Origin: Hirschia sp964351655
Lineage (GTDB): Bacteria; Pseudomonadota; Alphaproteobacteria; Caulobacterales; Hyphomonadaceae
Length of the DNA stretch: 64,000 bases
Direction: 5' to 3'
Assembly: GCA_964351655.1 (NCBI GenBank)
Contig: CAYGPD010000003.1
Coordinates: 102,431-166,430 of the forward strand
Below the pieces are notes generated by a model, which searched no databases, had not been told where the DNA came from, and saw nothing but the letters and a program-made list of their open reading frames with translations. Position numbers and translations under genes: made by a program. The stretch's first letter is position 1; each line of letters begins with the position of its first letter. Shown here in pieces: positions 53,082 through 61,589 of this stretch.

Positions 53082-53696
53082 TTATTCCTTGTTCAACATA
53101 CGGGCGACGTAGCGCGCGAGCATGTCAGCCTCCAGGTTCACTTTATGACCCGGTTTCATTTCACCAATTGTGGTCACTTCCCATGTGTGCGGGATAACAG
53201 CAACCTCAAACCAATTTATATTATTTTCTAGCCCAACAGCAGCCACTGTTAATGAGACACCATCAATCGCGATAGATCCCTTTTCAGCAACATATTTGCT
53301 CATACTATCGGGGATCGCAAAGCGGATACGTCTTGAGCCACCCTCTGGCGTAATCGAAACAACTTCACCCACGCAATCCACATGTCCAAAAACAAAATGA
53401 CCGCCAAGCTTATCCCCCAGCTTGAGGCTCTGTTCTAAATTAACGTGTGTTCCACCACGCCACTGCCCCAACACTGTACGATCTAGCGTTTCTTGCACAG
53501 CTTCAACGTCAAACCAGCATCCTTTGTCATTTTGATCAAAGCCAATCACTGTAAGGCACACACCGGAATGCATTATGGATGCACCCATTTCAATGTCATC
53601 GACTGAATAGGAACTCTCTACACGAAAGCGCCGCACCCCGTTTTCATCTTTGACATCCGCTATACGGCCTAGGTCAGTTACGAGACCTGTAAACAT
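53082..53696 (-). CDS. ribE: Riboflavin synthase subunit alpha
   Basis: 204 residues. Dismutates two lumazines to riboflavin. Two repeated lumazine-binding barrels: MFTGLVTDLGRI, MGASIMHSGVCLTVIG in the first and HFVFGHVDCVG, KGSIAIDGVSLTV, HTWEVTTIGE in the second. Start at ATG 53696 (MFTGLV, the universal opening); the frame is open 32 codons further upstream. Four bases before ribBX. Confidence 0.95.
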   Translation of the reverse strand: MFTGLVTDLGRIADVKDENGVRRFRVESSYSVDDIEMGASIMHSGVCLTVIGFDQNDKGCWFDVEAVQETLDRTVLGQWRGGTHVNLEQSLKLGDKLGGHFVFGHVDCVGEVVSITPEGGSRRIRFAIPDSMSKYVAEKGSIAIDGVSLTVAAVGLENNINWFEVAVIPHTWEVTTIGEMKPGHKVNLEADMLARYVARMLNKE

Positions 53697-53798
53697 TGGA
53701 AGAGACTTTCTACTCGGTTCAAACATCGGATCATTTATGATCTGCGTTTCATTTAAGTGCTGATAGATGGATTGTCCAATTGATCCACTCAAATGATT

Positions 53799-54479
53799 TT
53801 ATTCGGGGATACGCGTGAAACTTTCCCACACATCATTTCCGCTTGTTTCAAGGCGGGTGCGTTGCCATCCTGTAGCGTCACCAAGCCTTTCTATGCCCAA
53901 TGATGCAAGGCAGGCTATGCCATCTCCACCAATTACAATAGGCGCACGAAACCACTCAATGCGATCAACAAGATTGGCTTTTAGGAAAGATGCAGCCAAT
54001 TTTCCGCCGCCTTCCAAAAAGACTGTTTCAATGCCCTCATCCATACATCTTGCAAGCAATGCCCGAATAGAAATGCCACCAATTGGCGCGATGGCGAGGC
54101 TCCACACCTCAACACCTTGATCTAAAAAGGGGTATTCTGCCTTTTCTTCGAGGTTCATTCCGCACGCAATAATTGTTCGGTATTCCCGTGCCGTCTGAAC
54201 AAGCTTGTGGGTTAGTGGCATACGCAGACTACTATCTACGACCATGCGTATGGGCTGCTTATTGCTCGGCGGAGACATGCGCACATTGAGCATCGGATCA
54301 TCTGCAAGCGCGGTTCCTGATCCAACGAGCACAACATCATGAGCAGCACGCAAATGATGCACCTGCGCGCGCGACTCAGATCCTGTTATCCACTGACTTT
54401 GACCTGTTGAAGTTGCAATACGGCCATCAAGGGAGGTTGCAAGTTTCAGCGTGACTTTGGGAAACGTCGCGTCACTCAT
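53799..54479 (-). CDS. 5-amino-6-(5-phosphoribosylamino)uracil reductase (RibD C-terminal domain only)
   Basis: 226 residues. The protein begins directly with the reductase domain (FPKVTLKLATSLDGRIATSTGQSQWITG, AAHDVVLVGSGTALADDPMLNVR, FLEGGGKLAASFL). The N-terminal deaminase domain of bifunctional RibD, with its HAE and PCxxxGRTPPC zinc motifs, is absent, and there is no space for it because the ATG overlaps the nrdR stop (ATGA). The deaminase must be supplied elsewhere. NADPH-dependent, third step of riboflavin synthesis. Confidence 0.9.
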   Translation of the reverse strand: MSDATFPKVTLKLATSLDGRIATSTGQSQWITGSESRAQVHHLRAAHDVVLVGSGTALADDPMLNVRMSPPSNKQPIRMVVDSSLRMPLTHKLVQTAREYRTIIACGMNLEEKAEYPFLDQGVEVWSLAIAPIGGISIRALLARCMDEGIETVFLEGGGKLAASFLKANLVDRIEWFRAPIVIGGDGIACLASLGIERLGDATGWQRTRLETSGNDVWESFTRIPE

Positions 54480-54949
54480 TCTTTATCAGCTTCACCCAAC
54501 TCGGCCATGTGTTTTTCAATAAAACGCGCAAAGTCTGACGGGTTTTTAAAGTCACGATAAACGGAAGCATAGCGCACATATCCAACAGGGTCGAGTGTGG
54601 ATAGCGCTTCCATAACTAAGCCACCAACTTCTGAAGATGTGATCTCGTCTTCAGACGAACTTTCAAGGCGGCGAATAATACCTGAAATCATTTGTTCAAT
54701 CTGCTCTTCATCAACAGGGCGTTTTTGAAGTGCTATCTTTACCGAGCGCGCAAGTTTTTCGCGATCAAACAAGACACGTTTTCCATCGCGTTTGACTACC
54801 ATAAGATCACGCAATTGAACGCGCTCAAATGTCGTAAAACGTGCGCCACAAGTTTGACACCCGCGACGACGACGCACAGCGGTGTCTTCTTCCGCAGATC
54901 GACTATCACGTACGACAGTATCACTCGACTGGCAGAAAGGACAACGCAT
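54476..54949 (-). CDS. nrdR: Transcriptional repressor NrdR
   Basis: 157 residues. Zinc ribbon CPFC...RRRGCQTCGARFTTFE at the N-terminus and an ATP-cone (VVKRDGKRVLFDREKLARSVKIALQKRPV) after it. Represses ribonucleotide reductase genes when dATP is high. I start at ATG 54949 with GGAG nine bases upstream; an ATG two codons earlier is too close to that site. Between glyA and ribD as usual. Confidence 0.95.
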   Translation of the reverse strand: MRCPFCQSSDTVVRDSRSAEEDTAVRRRRGCQTCGARFTTFERVQLRDLMVVKRDGKRVLFDREKLARSVKIALQKRPVDEEQIEQMISGIIRRLESSSEDEITSSEVGGLVMEALSTLDPVGYVRYASVYRDFKNPSDFARFIEKHMAELGEADKE

Positions 54950-54969
54950 GTGCATTCACTCCGATTGAA

Positions 54970-55000
54970 AGGACATCTCGAAAATATTCCGAGATGTCTG
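54970..55000 (-). terminator. Hairpin between glyA and nrdR
   Basis: Perfect 9-bp inverted repeat GACATCTCG (54972-54980) / CGAGATGTC (54990-54998) with a 9-base loop, in the 62-base gap between the glyA stop and the nrdR start. On the minus strand it is followed by CTTTC, so termination may be partial (attenuation) rather than complete. Confidence 0.5.
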
Positions 55001-55011
55001 ATTAGTTGCGA

Positions 55012-56313
55012 CTAAAGCGCCTTACCTGCGATTGGCCCTTGGTAAATTGGGAAACGTTCTGTCATCGCGATAACTTCGCTTTTAACACGTTGTTCAATAG
55101 CAGATGAGTCTTTGCCAGATGCAACTGCATCGACAATTTCAACAATCCAGCGGCCAACTTGCGTAAACTCTTCAACACCAAAACCACGGGATGTTGCAGC
55201 TGGTGAACCTACGCGAATTCCAGATGTTACCATCGGAGGAGCTGGATCAAAAGGAACACCGTTTTTGTTACATGTGATAAACGCACGCTCTAGCGCTTCT
55301 TCAGTATCTTTTCCGTTCACGCCTTTCGGGCGCAAATCAACCAGCACGACGTGTGTGTCTGTTCCGCCAGACACGATATCCAAACCGCCTTCTTTAAGCG
55401 CGGCTGCCATAGCTTGGGCGTTGGCGATAACTTGCTTAGCGTATGATTTAAAATCTGGTGTCAGGGCTTCACCAAATGCAACGGCTTTACCGGCAATCGC
55501 ATGCATTAATGGACCGCCTTGAATACCCGGGAAGATTGCTGAGTTCACTTTTTTCGCAATATCCGCATTATTGGTCAGGATCATACCGCCACGTGGACCA
55601 CGTAGTGTCTTGTGAGTTGTTGTTGTTGCAACATCTGCATATTCAAGAGGGTTCGGGTGTTCACCTGCAGCAACCAACCCCGCGAAGTGGGCCATATCGA
55701 CCATAAAGAACGCACCGACTTTATCAGCGATTGCACGAAATTTTGCAAAATCGATCTGACGCGGATAAGCAGAACCACCAGCAATAATAAGTTGCGGCTT
55801 GTGCTCAAGTGCAAGCTTTTCAACTTCATCAAAATCAATCAAGTGATTATCTTCACGCACACCATACTGAACAGCGTTGAACCACTTACCAGACTGGTTA
55901 GGTTTAGCACCGTGTGTTAGGTGCCCACCAGCAGCTAAGCTCATACCGAGGATTGTGTCACCCGGCTTAATCAATGCTTGGAATACACCTTGGTTTGCTT
56001 GAGAACCGGATGATGGTTGAACGTTCGCAAATTCACAATTGAAAAGCTTTTTAGCACGATCAATAGCAAATGTTTCTGCCACATCAACAAATTCACAGCC
56101 GCCATAATAACGACGTCCCGGATAGCCTTCTGCATATTTATTGGTCAGCACTGACCCTTGTGCTTCCAAAACCGCGCGCGATGTAATGTTTTCTGACGCA
56201 ATCAACTCAATTTGCTGTGTTTGACGACCAAATTCGTCGTTAATAGACGCAAATACATCAGGATCAGTGTCTTTAAGTGTTTTTGTAAACAAGCCTTGAG
56301 CAGACGAGGTCAT
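55012..56313 (-). CDS. glyA: Serine hydroxymethyltransferase
   Basis: 433 residues. PLP enzyme interconverting serine and glycine with tetrahydrofolate. PLP lysine in ATTTTHKTLRGPRGG; also ENITSRAVLEAQGS, GYPGRRYYGGCEFVD, QPSSGSQANQGVF. Start at ATG 56313 with GGAG; an in-frame TTG four codons earlier overlaps that site. Supplies one-carbon units, and heads the nrdR-rib-nusB-thiL string. Confidence 0.97.
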   Translation of the reverse strand: MTSSAQGLFTKTLKDTDPDVFASINDEFGRQTQQIELIASENITSRAVLEAQGSVLTNKYAEGYPGRRYYGGCEFVDVAETFAIDRAKKLFNCEFANVQPSSGSQANQGVFQALIKPGDTILGMSLAAGGHLTHGAKPNQSGKWFNAVQYGVREDNHLIDFDEVEKLALEHKPQLIIAGGSAYPRQIDFAKFRAIADKVGAFFMVDMAHFAGLVAAGEHPNPLEYADVATTTTHKTLRGPRGGMILTNNADIAKKVNSAIFPGIQGGPLMHAIAGKAVAFGEALTPDFKSYAKQVIANAQAMAAALKEGGLDIVSGGTDTHVVLVDLRPKGVNGKDTEEALERAFITCNKNGVPFDPAPPMVTSGIRVGSPAATSRGFGVEEFTQVGRWIVEIVDAVASGKDSSAIEQRVKSEVIAMTERFPIYQGPIAGKAL

Positions 56314-56397
56314 AGGATTCTCCAAACTATGAGGAACATTTGTTGGTGATCAGGTAAGCCCTTGCGCGCAAAATGGCAAGTTTCGACATAAAACCAA

Positions 56398-56425
56398 TTT
56401 TATTTTACGAATTAGCAAAATAAAA
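56398..56425. promoter_or_regulatory. AT-rich inverted repeat in the glyA/mucR divergent region
   Basis: TTTTATTTT (56398-56406) / AAAATAAAA (56417-56425), perfect 9-bp arms and a 10-base spacer. MucR-family proteins bind AT-rich DNA and repress their own genes, so this is a candidate site; inference only. Confidence 0.35.
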
Positions 56426-56541
56426 CTCGATTTACTTGGACTTTATCAGCTATTAGTACGGCTATTACTTGATAGAATCTATTATCCTTAACAGTGAAAC
56501 ACTAAATTCACCACTTGTGAGTGTCTTTCTGGAAAGAACAC

Positions 56542-56967
56542 ATGACCGAAGAAATAAAAAACAACTCCCTCTCCGCTAACGAAATCATGCGAATGACATC
56601 AACAATAGTGTCATCGTTTGTATCCAATAATCCAGTGCCTACCGATAACTTGTCTGATGTCATTCGATCAGTACACAAAACAGTTTCTAACCTATCTGAG
56701 CCATCAGAAACTAAAGTGGATGAACGCCCAAAACCTGCTATTCCTATCGGGAAGTCAGTAACAGAAGAGTATATTATCTGTTTAGAAGATGGTAAGAAGC
56801 TCAAAATGCTTAAGCGTTACTTGCGCTCTCGTTACGATCTATCCCCTGATGAATATCGTCGTCGCTGGTCGTTGCCTGCAGATTACCCAATGGTCGCACC
56901 TAGCTATACCGCGCGCCGTTCAGAATTTGCAAAAAAAATAGGACTAGGAAAAAGCAGCGGTAAGTAA
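56542..56967 (+). CDS. MucR-family transcriptional regulator lacking zinc ligands
   Basis: 141 residues from ATG 56542, with GGAAAG upstream; a preceding in-frame GTG at 56521 is disfavoured. N-terminal part (oligomerisation region) then the MucR/Ros domain: EYIICLEDGKKLKMLKRYLRSRYDLSPDEYRRRW and LPADYPMVAPSYTARRSEFAKKIGLG. At the four zinc positions it has C80, D83, Y93 and Y98 instead of Cys-Cys/Asp-His-His, in exact register. It resembles the zinc-independent members known from Mesorhizobium. A nucleoid-type repressor of envelope and cell-cycle genes in Alphaproteobacteria. Confidence 0.92.
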   Translation: MTEEIKNNSLSANEIMRMTSTIVSSFVSNNPVPTDNLSDVIRSVHKTVSNLSEPSETKVDERPKPAIPIGKSVTEEYIICLEDGKKLKMLKRYLRSRYDLSPDEYRRRWSLPADYPMVAPSYTARRSEFAKKIGLGKSSGK

Positions 56968-56976
56968 AAGCATCAA

Positions 56977-57012
56977 TCAACGCTGACCATTCAAAGGCTG
57001 GTCAGCGTTTGT
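56977..57012 (+). terminator. Terminator of mucR (also between it and the converging DUF6898 gene)
   Basis: Perfect 11-bp inverted repeat AACGCTGACCA (56979-56989) / TGGTCAGCGTT (56999-57009), followed by TTTGTATT on the plus strand. Confidence 0.78.
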
Positions 57013-57048
57013 ATTCTAACTCAATAAGCAATTCATCCCTCAATTGAA

Positions 57049-57300
57049 TTACACAATAATACCACGTCGTGTATCATTTTGTTGAGAGGTTGAGGCCGCT
57101 TCCGGATTTCTACTAGACGCCTCAAGCTTTCGGCGCACATACCCCAACTTATTGCGAGCAATATGAACTATCTCGCTTTCAGGAGAGCTTGATGGTGCAA
57201 TAAAGGATACTTCTAAACCATCACGCGCATCAACGGCACGCACTTCCATAGTGTTGCCAATCCGATTAAATTCTAAATATATCTGACTTGAATCGCTCAT
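57049..57300 (-). CDS. DUF6898-like small protein downstream of hemA
   Basis: 83 residues. IYLEFNRIGNTMEVRAVDARDGLEVSFIAPSSSPESEIVHIARNKLGYVRRKL fits the small alphaproteobacterial family usually coded right after hemA; function unknown. The C-terminal 20 residues are polar and probably disordered. 66 bases after the hemA end, same strand. Confidence 0.72.
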   Translation of the reverse strand: MSDSSQIYLEFNRIGNTMEVRAVDARDGLEVSFIAPSSSPESEIVHIARNKLGYVRRKLEASSRNPEAASTSQQNDTRRGIIV

Positions 57301-57366
57301 AGAAGAATAATAGCGCTAACTATCTAGAACGACAATCAGCACTATATTTTATCCTAAGTACGAAAT

Positions 57367-58587
57367 TTAAGATGCGCGCTCTAACCCTAATTGCGCCCAG
57401 ATAGCCAATAACGCAGAGACAAGCTCATCCATCATTTCTTCAGTGTGATTAGGCGATGGCGTAAAACGTAGACGCTCTGTTCCCTTCGGAACTGTTGGGT
57501 AGTTGATGGGCTGAACGTAAATACCAAAATCATGCAACAACGTATCAGACAACGCTTTGCAACGCTCAGGATCAGCTACAAGTAATGGCACAATGTGAGT
57601 TTCAGACTCCATCAACGGCAAGTTTGCATCTTTGAACTTTTGTTTAAGCATAGCTGCCGCTGCTTGATGGCGGCGGCGAAGGTCACGACCTGCATCGGTG
57701 CGAAGCTTCCGAATTGACGTTAGCGCCCCAGCAGCAAGAACAGGACATGTTGATGTTGTAAAGATAAAGCCAGGTGCCATAGAGCGGATTGCGTCGATCA
57801 CAGCCGTTTTACCTGTGATATATCCACCCATCACTCCGAACCCTTTGGCCAAAGTGCCTTCAATAATATCGATACGGTGTGCGAGACTATCTCTTTCAGA
57901 AACACCGCCGCCTTGCTCGCCATACAAGCCAACGGCATGCACTTCATCAATATAAGTTAGTGCGCCAAACTCATCAGCTAGGTCACAAATTTCTTCGATC
58001 GGCGCAACATCACCATCCATTGAATAAACGCTCTCGAAAGCGATCAGTTTTGGCGCATCAGCAGGATCATTTTCAATAAGAGAGCGCAAATGCGCAACAT
58101 CATTATGACGAAATACACGGCGTGCACAGGACGAACGACGGATGCCTTCGATCATTGATGCATGATTTAAAGCATCAGAATAAATAATTACATCAGGAAG
58201 GATTTTTGCAATCGTCGAAAGTGTTGCTTCATTGGACACATATCCAGACGTAAACAACAAAGCACCTTCTTTACCGTGCAGATCTGCAAGTTCTTTTTCA
58301 AGATCCACATGATATCGTGTCGTACCGGAAATATTGCGTGTTCCACCCGATCCAGCACCAAAACTATCGATAGCTTCATGCATGCCGTCTAACACGTCAG
58401 AATCTTGGCCCATTCCCAAGTAATCATTCGAACACCAAACAATCACATCTTGCTCGCGCCCGTCTTCATAACGAGCGGCAGCTCTTGGAAACTCTCCACG
58501 ATGACGTTTCAAATCAATAAAGACGCGGTAGCGACCTTCAGATTTGATTGAATTTAGAGCATCCTCAAAAGCTTGCAGGTGTCTCAT
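57367..58587 (-). CDS. hemA: 5-aminolevulinate synthase
   Basis: 406 residues. Condenses glycine and succinyl-CoA with PLP, the C4 route to haem used by Alphaproteobacteria and mitochondria. WCSNDYLGMGQ, GAGSGGTRNISGTTRYHVDLEKELADLHGKE, YIDEVHAVGLYG and the PLP lysine in EGTLAKGFGVMGGYI are intact. AAGGAG precedes the ATG. Together with hemB at 62.2 kb it gives two early haem steps in the window. Confidence 0.97.
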   Translation of the reverse strand: MRHLQAFEDALNSIKSEGRYRVFIDLKRHRGEFPRAAARYEDGREQDVIVWCSNDYLGMGQDSDVLDGMHEAIDSFGAGSGGTRNISGTTRYHVDLEKELADLHGKEGALLFTSGYVSNEATLSTIAKILPDVIIYSDALNHASMIEGIRRSSCARRVFRHNDVAHLRSLIENDPADAPKLIAFESVYSMDGDVAPIEEICDLADEFGALTYIDEVHAVGLYGEQGGGVSERDSLAHRIDIIEGTLAKGFGVMGGYITGKTAVIDAIRSMAPGFIFTTSTCPVLAAGALTSIRKLRTDAGRDLRRRHQAAAAMLKQKFKDANLPLMESETHIVPLLVADPERCKALSDTLLHDFGIYVQPINYPTVPKGTERLRFTPSPNHTEEMMDELVSALLAIWAQLGLERAS

Positions 58588-59006
58588 TATTTTCTGCGCT
58601 CCTTATCTGGTGCGTCATTTATCAAGCACACCATTTTCAAGCAGAATCCGGTTTTTAGTGCATCTATTGTTTACATAATGATTAGCGCTATCCCCCACAA
58701 AAGGGAACTGCACAATCGTCGCAGTGCGGCAGCTTTACGCAGATAAGATATATTTTTAGCAGATTAAAGGTGCCATGCGAATTTTATCTTACCAAATTAA
58801 GAACACACATGAACGGAAAATCCTCACCTTCCCCGACTTAATTTCTACACTGATCAATAAACTTCGAGCTTCAAAAATATATAGACGGAGGATACGCGAG
58901 ACAAAAAAAGGGGCGCGATACTTACGTACCACTCCCCTTTTTCACAGGTGCCCCACGAACCAAAAATTTGGTTCAACGCCCGCTTATTTTGTTCACGTCT
59001 ACTCGA
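58588..59006. other. Intergenic region between hemA and the MarR gene
   Basis: 419 bases. It should contain the hemA promoter. It contains the terminator of the MarR gene (58905-58942). A 109-codon plus-strand frame (58775-59104) crosses the terminator and overlaps the MarR gene antisense; I do not accept it as a gene. Confidence 0.55.
58903..58943 (-). terminator. Terminator of the LdtR-like MarR gene
   Basis: AAAAAGGGG (58905-58913) / CCCCTTTTT (58934-58942) with inner partial pairing (GTAC region); T-tract on the minus strand. Confidence 0.75.
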
Positions 59007-59504
59007 TTAGAGACGGTAACGGATTTGATCTGACCAGAAACGCTCCAAGCGTGACATTGTCTTGTTCATGTGTTGAAGGTCTTCGTTACGCACAGACGCT
59101 GTAGGCTCCAAAGCATTCGCTTGACGATCGAACAATTGTGCAACTTTGCTACGAACATCCAAACCGCTTGGCGTTAATTTCAGAAGGACTGTACGACGGT
59201 CATCATCTGAGCGCGCTTGCTCGAGATATCCACCTTCTTGGAGTTTCTTTACATTGTACGACATTGACGTACCTGCAAAAGCACCACGTGCACGCAATGT
59301 GCTTGCAGGTGTTTCTTTTTCACCGATTTCATAAAGAAGAAGAGCTTGGACACCTGTAAGATAACGCTCACCAGAACGCTCCAAATTGTCCTTCACTACG
59401 TCGTGCAAACGACGGTGCGCTTGCTCTAATAGAGACAAAGAATTTAAAAAAGAATATTCAATAGTATCGTTCGCATCCATTTTAGATGCGTTTGCTTCAA
59501 TCAT
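59007..59504 (-). CDS. MarR-family regulator, LdtR-like
   Basis: 165 residues. Winged helix with LLEQAHRRLHDVVKDNLERSGERYLTGVQALLLYEIG, STLRARGAFAGTSMSYNVKKLQEGGYLEQARSDDDRRTVLLKLTPSGL. The short spacer and the GTSMSYNVKKL recognition helix match LdtR, the MarR-type regulator of L,D-transpeptidase and stress genes in Rhizobiales. Several start codons cluster at 59504-59519 (ATG and GTG repeats); I use the last ATG of the cluster. No L,D-transpeptidase gene is in the window. Confidence 0.88.
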   Translation of the reverse strand: MIEANASKMDANDTIEYSFLNSLSLLEQAHRRLHDVVKDNLERSGERYLTGVQALLLYEIGEKETPASTLRARGAFAGTSMSYNVKKLQEGGYLEQARSDDDRRTVLLKLTPSGLDVRSKVAQLFDRQANALEPTASVRNEDLQHMNKTMSRLERFWSDQIRYRL

Positions 59505-59706
59505 CATCACCATCACCACTATACATTTTGTTATTATTGGCTGGGTACGAAACTAACCAAATGAATCTAACAAAATGCTAATGCTAAACAACGAATCACA
59601 AATTATTTTGAATTTTTGTCAATTTAATTCCGAGAAAATCCCAATATATTTCATATAAAACTGAGATTTCTCCGTGCCTATAAAAAATCGGCGTCACTTA
59701 CACATT

Positions 59707-60735
59707 CTATAGAAAAGTAAGTTCACCACTCTCCAACGGCGCAAACATAGCATCCAGGTCAGAACCTTTAACCTCTGACAAATTAGCGGGCTGCCATTCA
59801 GGTGCATTGTCTTTATCTATTACGACAGCACGTACACCTTCGGCAAAATCATGACGTTTTACAGACCGATTTGCTAAACGAAATTCCATCGCCATCACAT
59901 CTCTGAATGTGCTCAGCTTAGCTCCTTCTTTGAGTTGGCGATGCGTCACCTTCATGGAAAAAGGACATTTAGCTTTCATAATGGAGAGCTGTTGCAAGGC
60001 CCACTCGCTTGAGTTTTCTTCTAAAGCTTGAAAAATTTCTTCTACGCTATCTTTCTCGAAACAAGAATTAATAACGTCTATCTGTTTAATGAAGGAGCCA
60101 TATTCCTCCCATTCCATCGCCTCAAGTATATCCAGATCTCCCCGCAAAACCATCTCTTTGATTGTGGGTAATACATTAGATTCTACAAAGTGCGTTGCAA
60201 TCCCAGCAGCTGCAACATCTCCACCTTTTAATCGAGCCCCCGTTAAACCAAGCCATTGGCCAAGACCGCCACCTAAGCGCGGCAAAAACCAGCCGCCACC
60301 AACGTCAGGGAAAAGACCGATGCCTGTTTCTGGCATCGCAAAAACCGTATTTTCAGTCGCGATAGAATGACTTCCATGAATACTAAGGCCTACGCCGCCG
60401 CCCATAGTAAGCCCGTCCATAAAGGTAACAACCGGCTTGGGATATTCAAACAGCTGCACATTCATACGGTATTCTGTTTCAAAGAAGTGACGCACCTCAA
60501 TGCCGTCCCCTTGCCCTGAAACAGCCATGGGTTTGATATCACCGCCCGCACAAAAACCACGTGTACATTCCGCGTGATCAATTACAACGAGCTTTACACT
60601 ATCGTTGCTCCGCCACTCAGCGAGTGCATTAGAAATATGGGTGCACATCTGCGTATTGAGAGCATGCAGGGCTTTGGGGCGATTTAACGTGATACGGCCA
60701 ACAGGTCCGCTAATATTGGCAACAACATCTGACAT
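59707..60735 (-). CDS. 3-hydroxyisobutyryl-CoA hydrolase-like (enoyl-CoA hydratase/isomerase family)
   Basis: 342 residues. Crotonase fold with oxyanion-hole loop RGFCAGGDIKPM and GLTMGGGVGLSIHG, and the diagnostic MPETGIGLFPDVGGGWFLPRL stretch of HIBCH-type hydrolases, whose catalytic Glu and Asp lie there. The C-terminal 100 residues (FRLANRSVKRHDFAEGVRAVVIDK) also fit. It acts in valine breakdown, releasing 3-hydroxyisobutyrate. Stands alone; no mmsA/mmsB nearby. Confidence 0.92.
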   Translation of the reverse strand: MSDVVANISGPVGRITLNRPKALHALNTQMCTHISNALAEWRSNDSVKLVVIDHAECTRGFCAGGDIKPMAVSGQGDGIEVRHFFETEYRMNVQLFEYPKPVVTFMDGLTMGGGVGLSIHGSHSIATENTVFAMPETGIGLFPDVGGGWFLPRLGGGLGQWLGLTGARLKGGDVAAAGIATHFVESNVLPTIKEMVLRGDLDILEAMEWEEYGSFIKQIDVINSCFEKDSVEEIFQALEENSSEWALQQLSIMKAKCPFSMKVTHRQLKEGAKLSTFRDVMAMEFRLANRSVKRHDFAEGVRAVVIDKDNAPEWQPANLSEVKGSDLDAMFAPLESGELTFL

Positions 60736-60839
60736 ACTTAAATCTCGCTATACAATCGCCAGCTTGTGGCAACCTATTGTCGGCGACCGACCCACCCCTA
60801 TGCCTAGGCCACAGGTATAGAAATGGCAATCTTTAGGTT

Positions 60840-61325
60840 TTAGTCGTCAAATATAGAACGGCGCGTGGGACGCAATAAGAAAATTGCTGCAATACCTACG
60901 ATAAATTCAAACATTACCTCAAACGAGATTATCCACACTGGAAGGACATGCTCAGCTAAGGCCAATGTATACAAGCCTAATGCAAAATGCAGAAAAAACA
61001 GGATAAAGAACCATTGCAACCGGTTCATAAATATAAAAGCGCCTACAGTGAGTGCCAATATCAAAAATGCAAATTGAATTACATCAAGGACAATAACAGT
61101 TTTATCTGCACCATCAGCGATAGGCCCCGATAGTAGTGCCAAACTCGCGACGACATTACCGCCCGCAAACACAAGCAATAGTCCAAATAGTATCGTTCCA
61201 CGAAGTACTCGACTAACAGCGACCAGAAGGCTAGCCACAGCTATCGCGGATATTACTCCAAATAGCCCGCCAAAAACCAACAGAGTGTCAGCACCAGTCA
61301 GAGCAATTTCAAAACGTGAATACAT
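60840..61325 (-). CDS. Small integral membrane protein of unknown function
   Basis: 161 residues with about five membrane helices (11-34, 39-61, 77-100, 104-122, 127-150) and a short basic, then acidic C-terminus (RPTRRSIFDD). Not assigned to a family. 104 bases upstream of the hydrolase start on the same strand; preceded by an AT-rich gap to the GNAT gene. Confidence 0.7.
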   Translation of the reverse strand: MYSRFEIALTGADTLLVFGGLFGVISAIAVASLLVAVSRVLRGTILFGLLLVFAGGNVVASLALLSGPIADGADKTVIVLDVIQFAFLILALTVGAFIFMNRLQWFFILFFLHFALGLYTLALAEHVLPVWIISFEVMFEFIVGIAAIFLLRPTRRSIFDD

Positions 61326-61589
61326 CGCAAACTCTACTCAAAAATCTACTGACAGCAGTCAATTAATATTGACACCCTCATGTCTCTTCATACAAATTTT
61401 CAACGTGGCATTAACCAACGACCTAAAAATTACTTAAAAACAACAAGAGCTGTACACATATAGCAAGCACCCCCTAATACTAAATATCCAGTGTTTTTCA
61501 ACTACTACTGCGCAAACTTAATGTATTCCATCAATTAATGCCGCAATATTGTTCACACTCGCATAATTAACCAAAAAAAATTTTACTTC

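Noticed and set aside
58800..58813. GAAC-N6-GAAC resembling an SOS box
   Set aside because: Spacing is six, not seven, and the neighbouring genes are not SOS genes.
58775..59104. 109-codon plus-strand ORF right of hemA
   Set aside because: It runs through the MarR terminator and overlaps the MarR gene antisense; composition is low-complexity and no family is recognisable.
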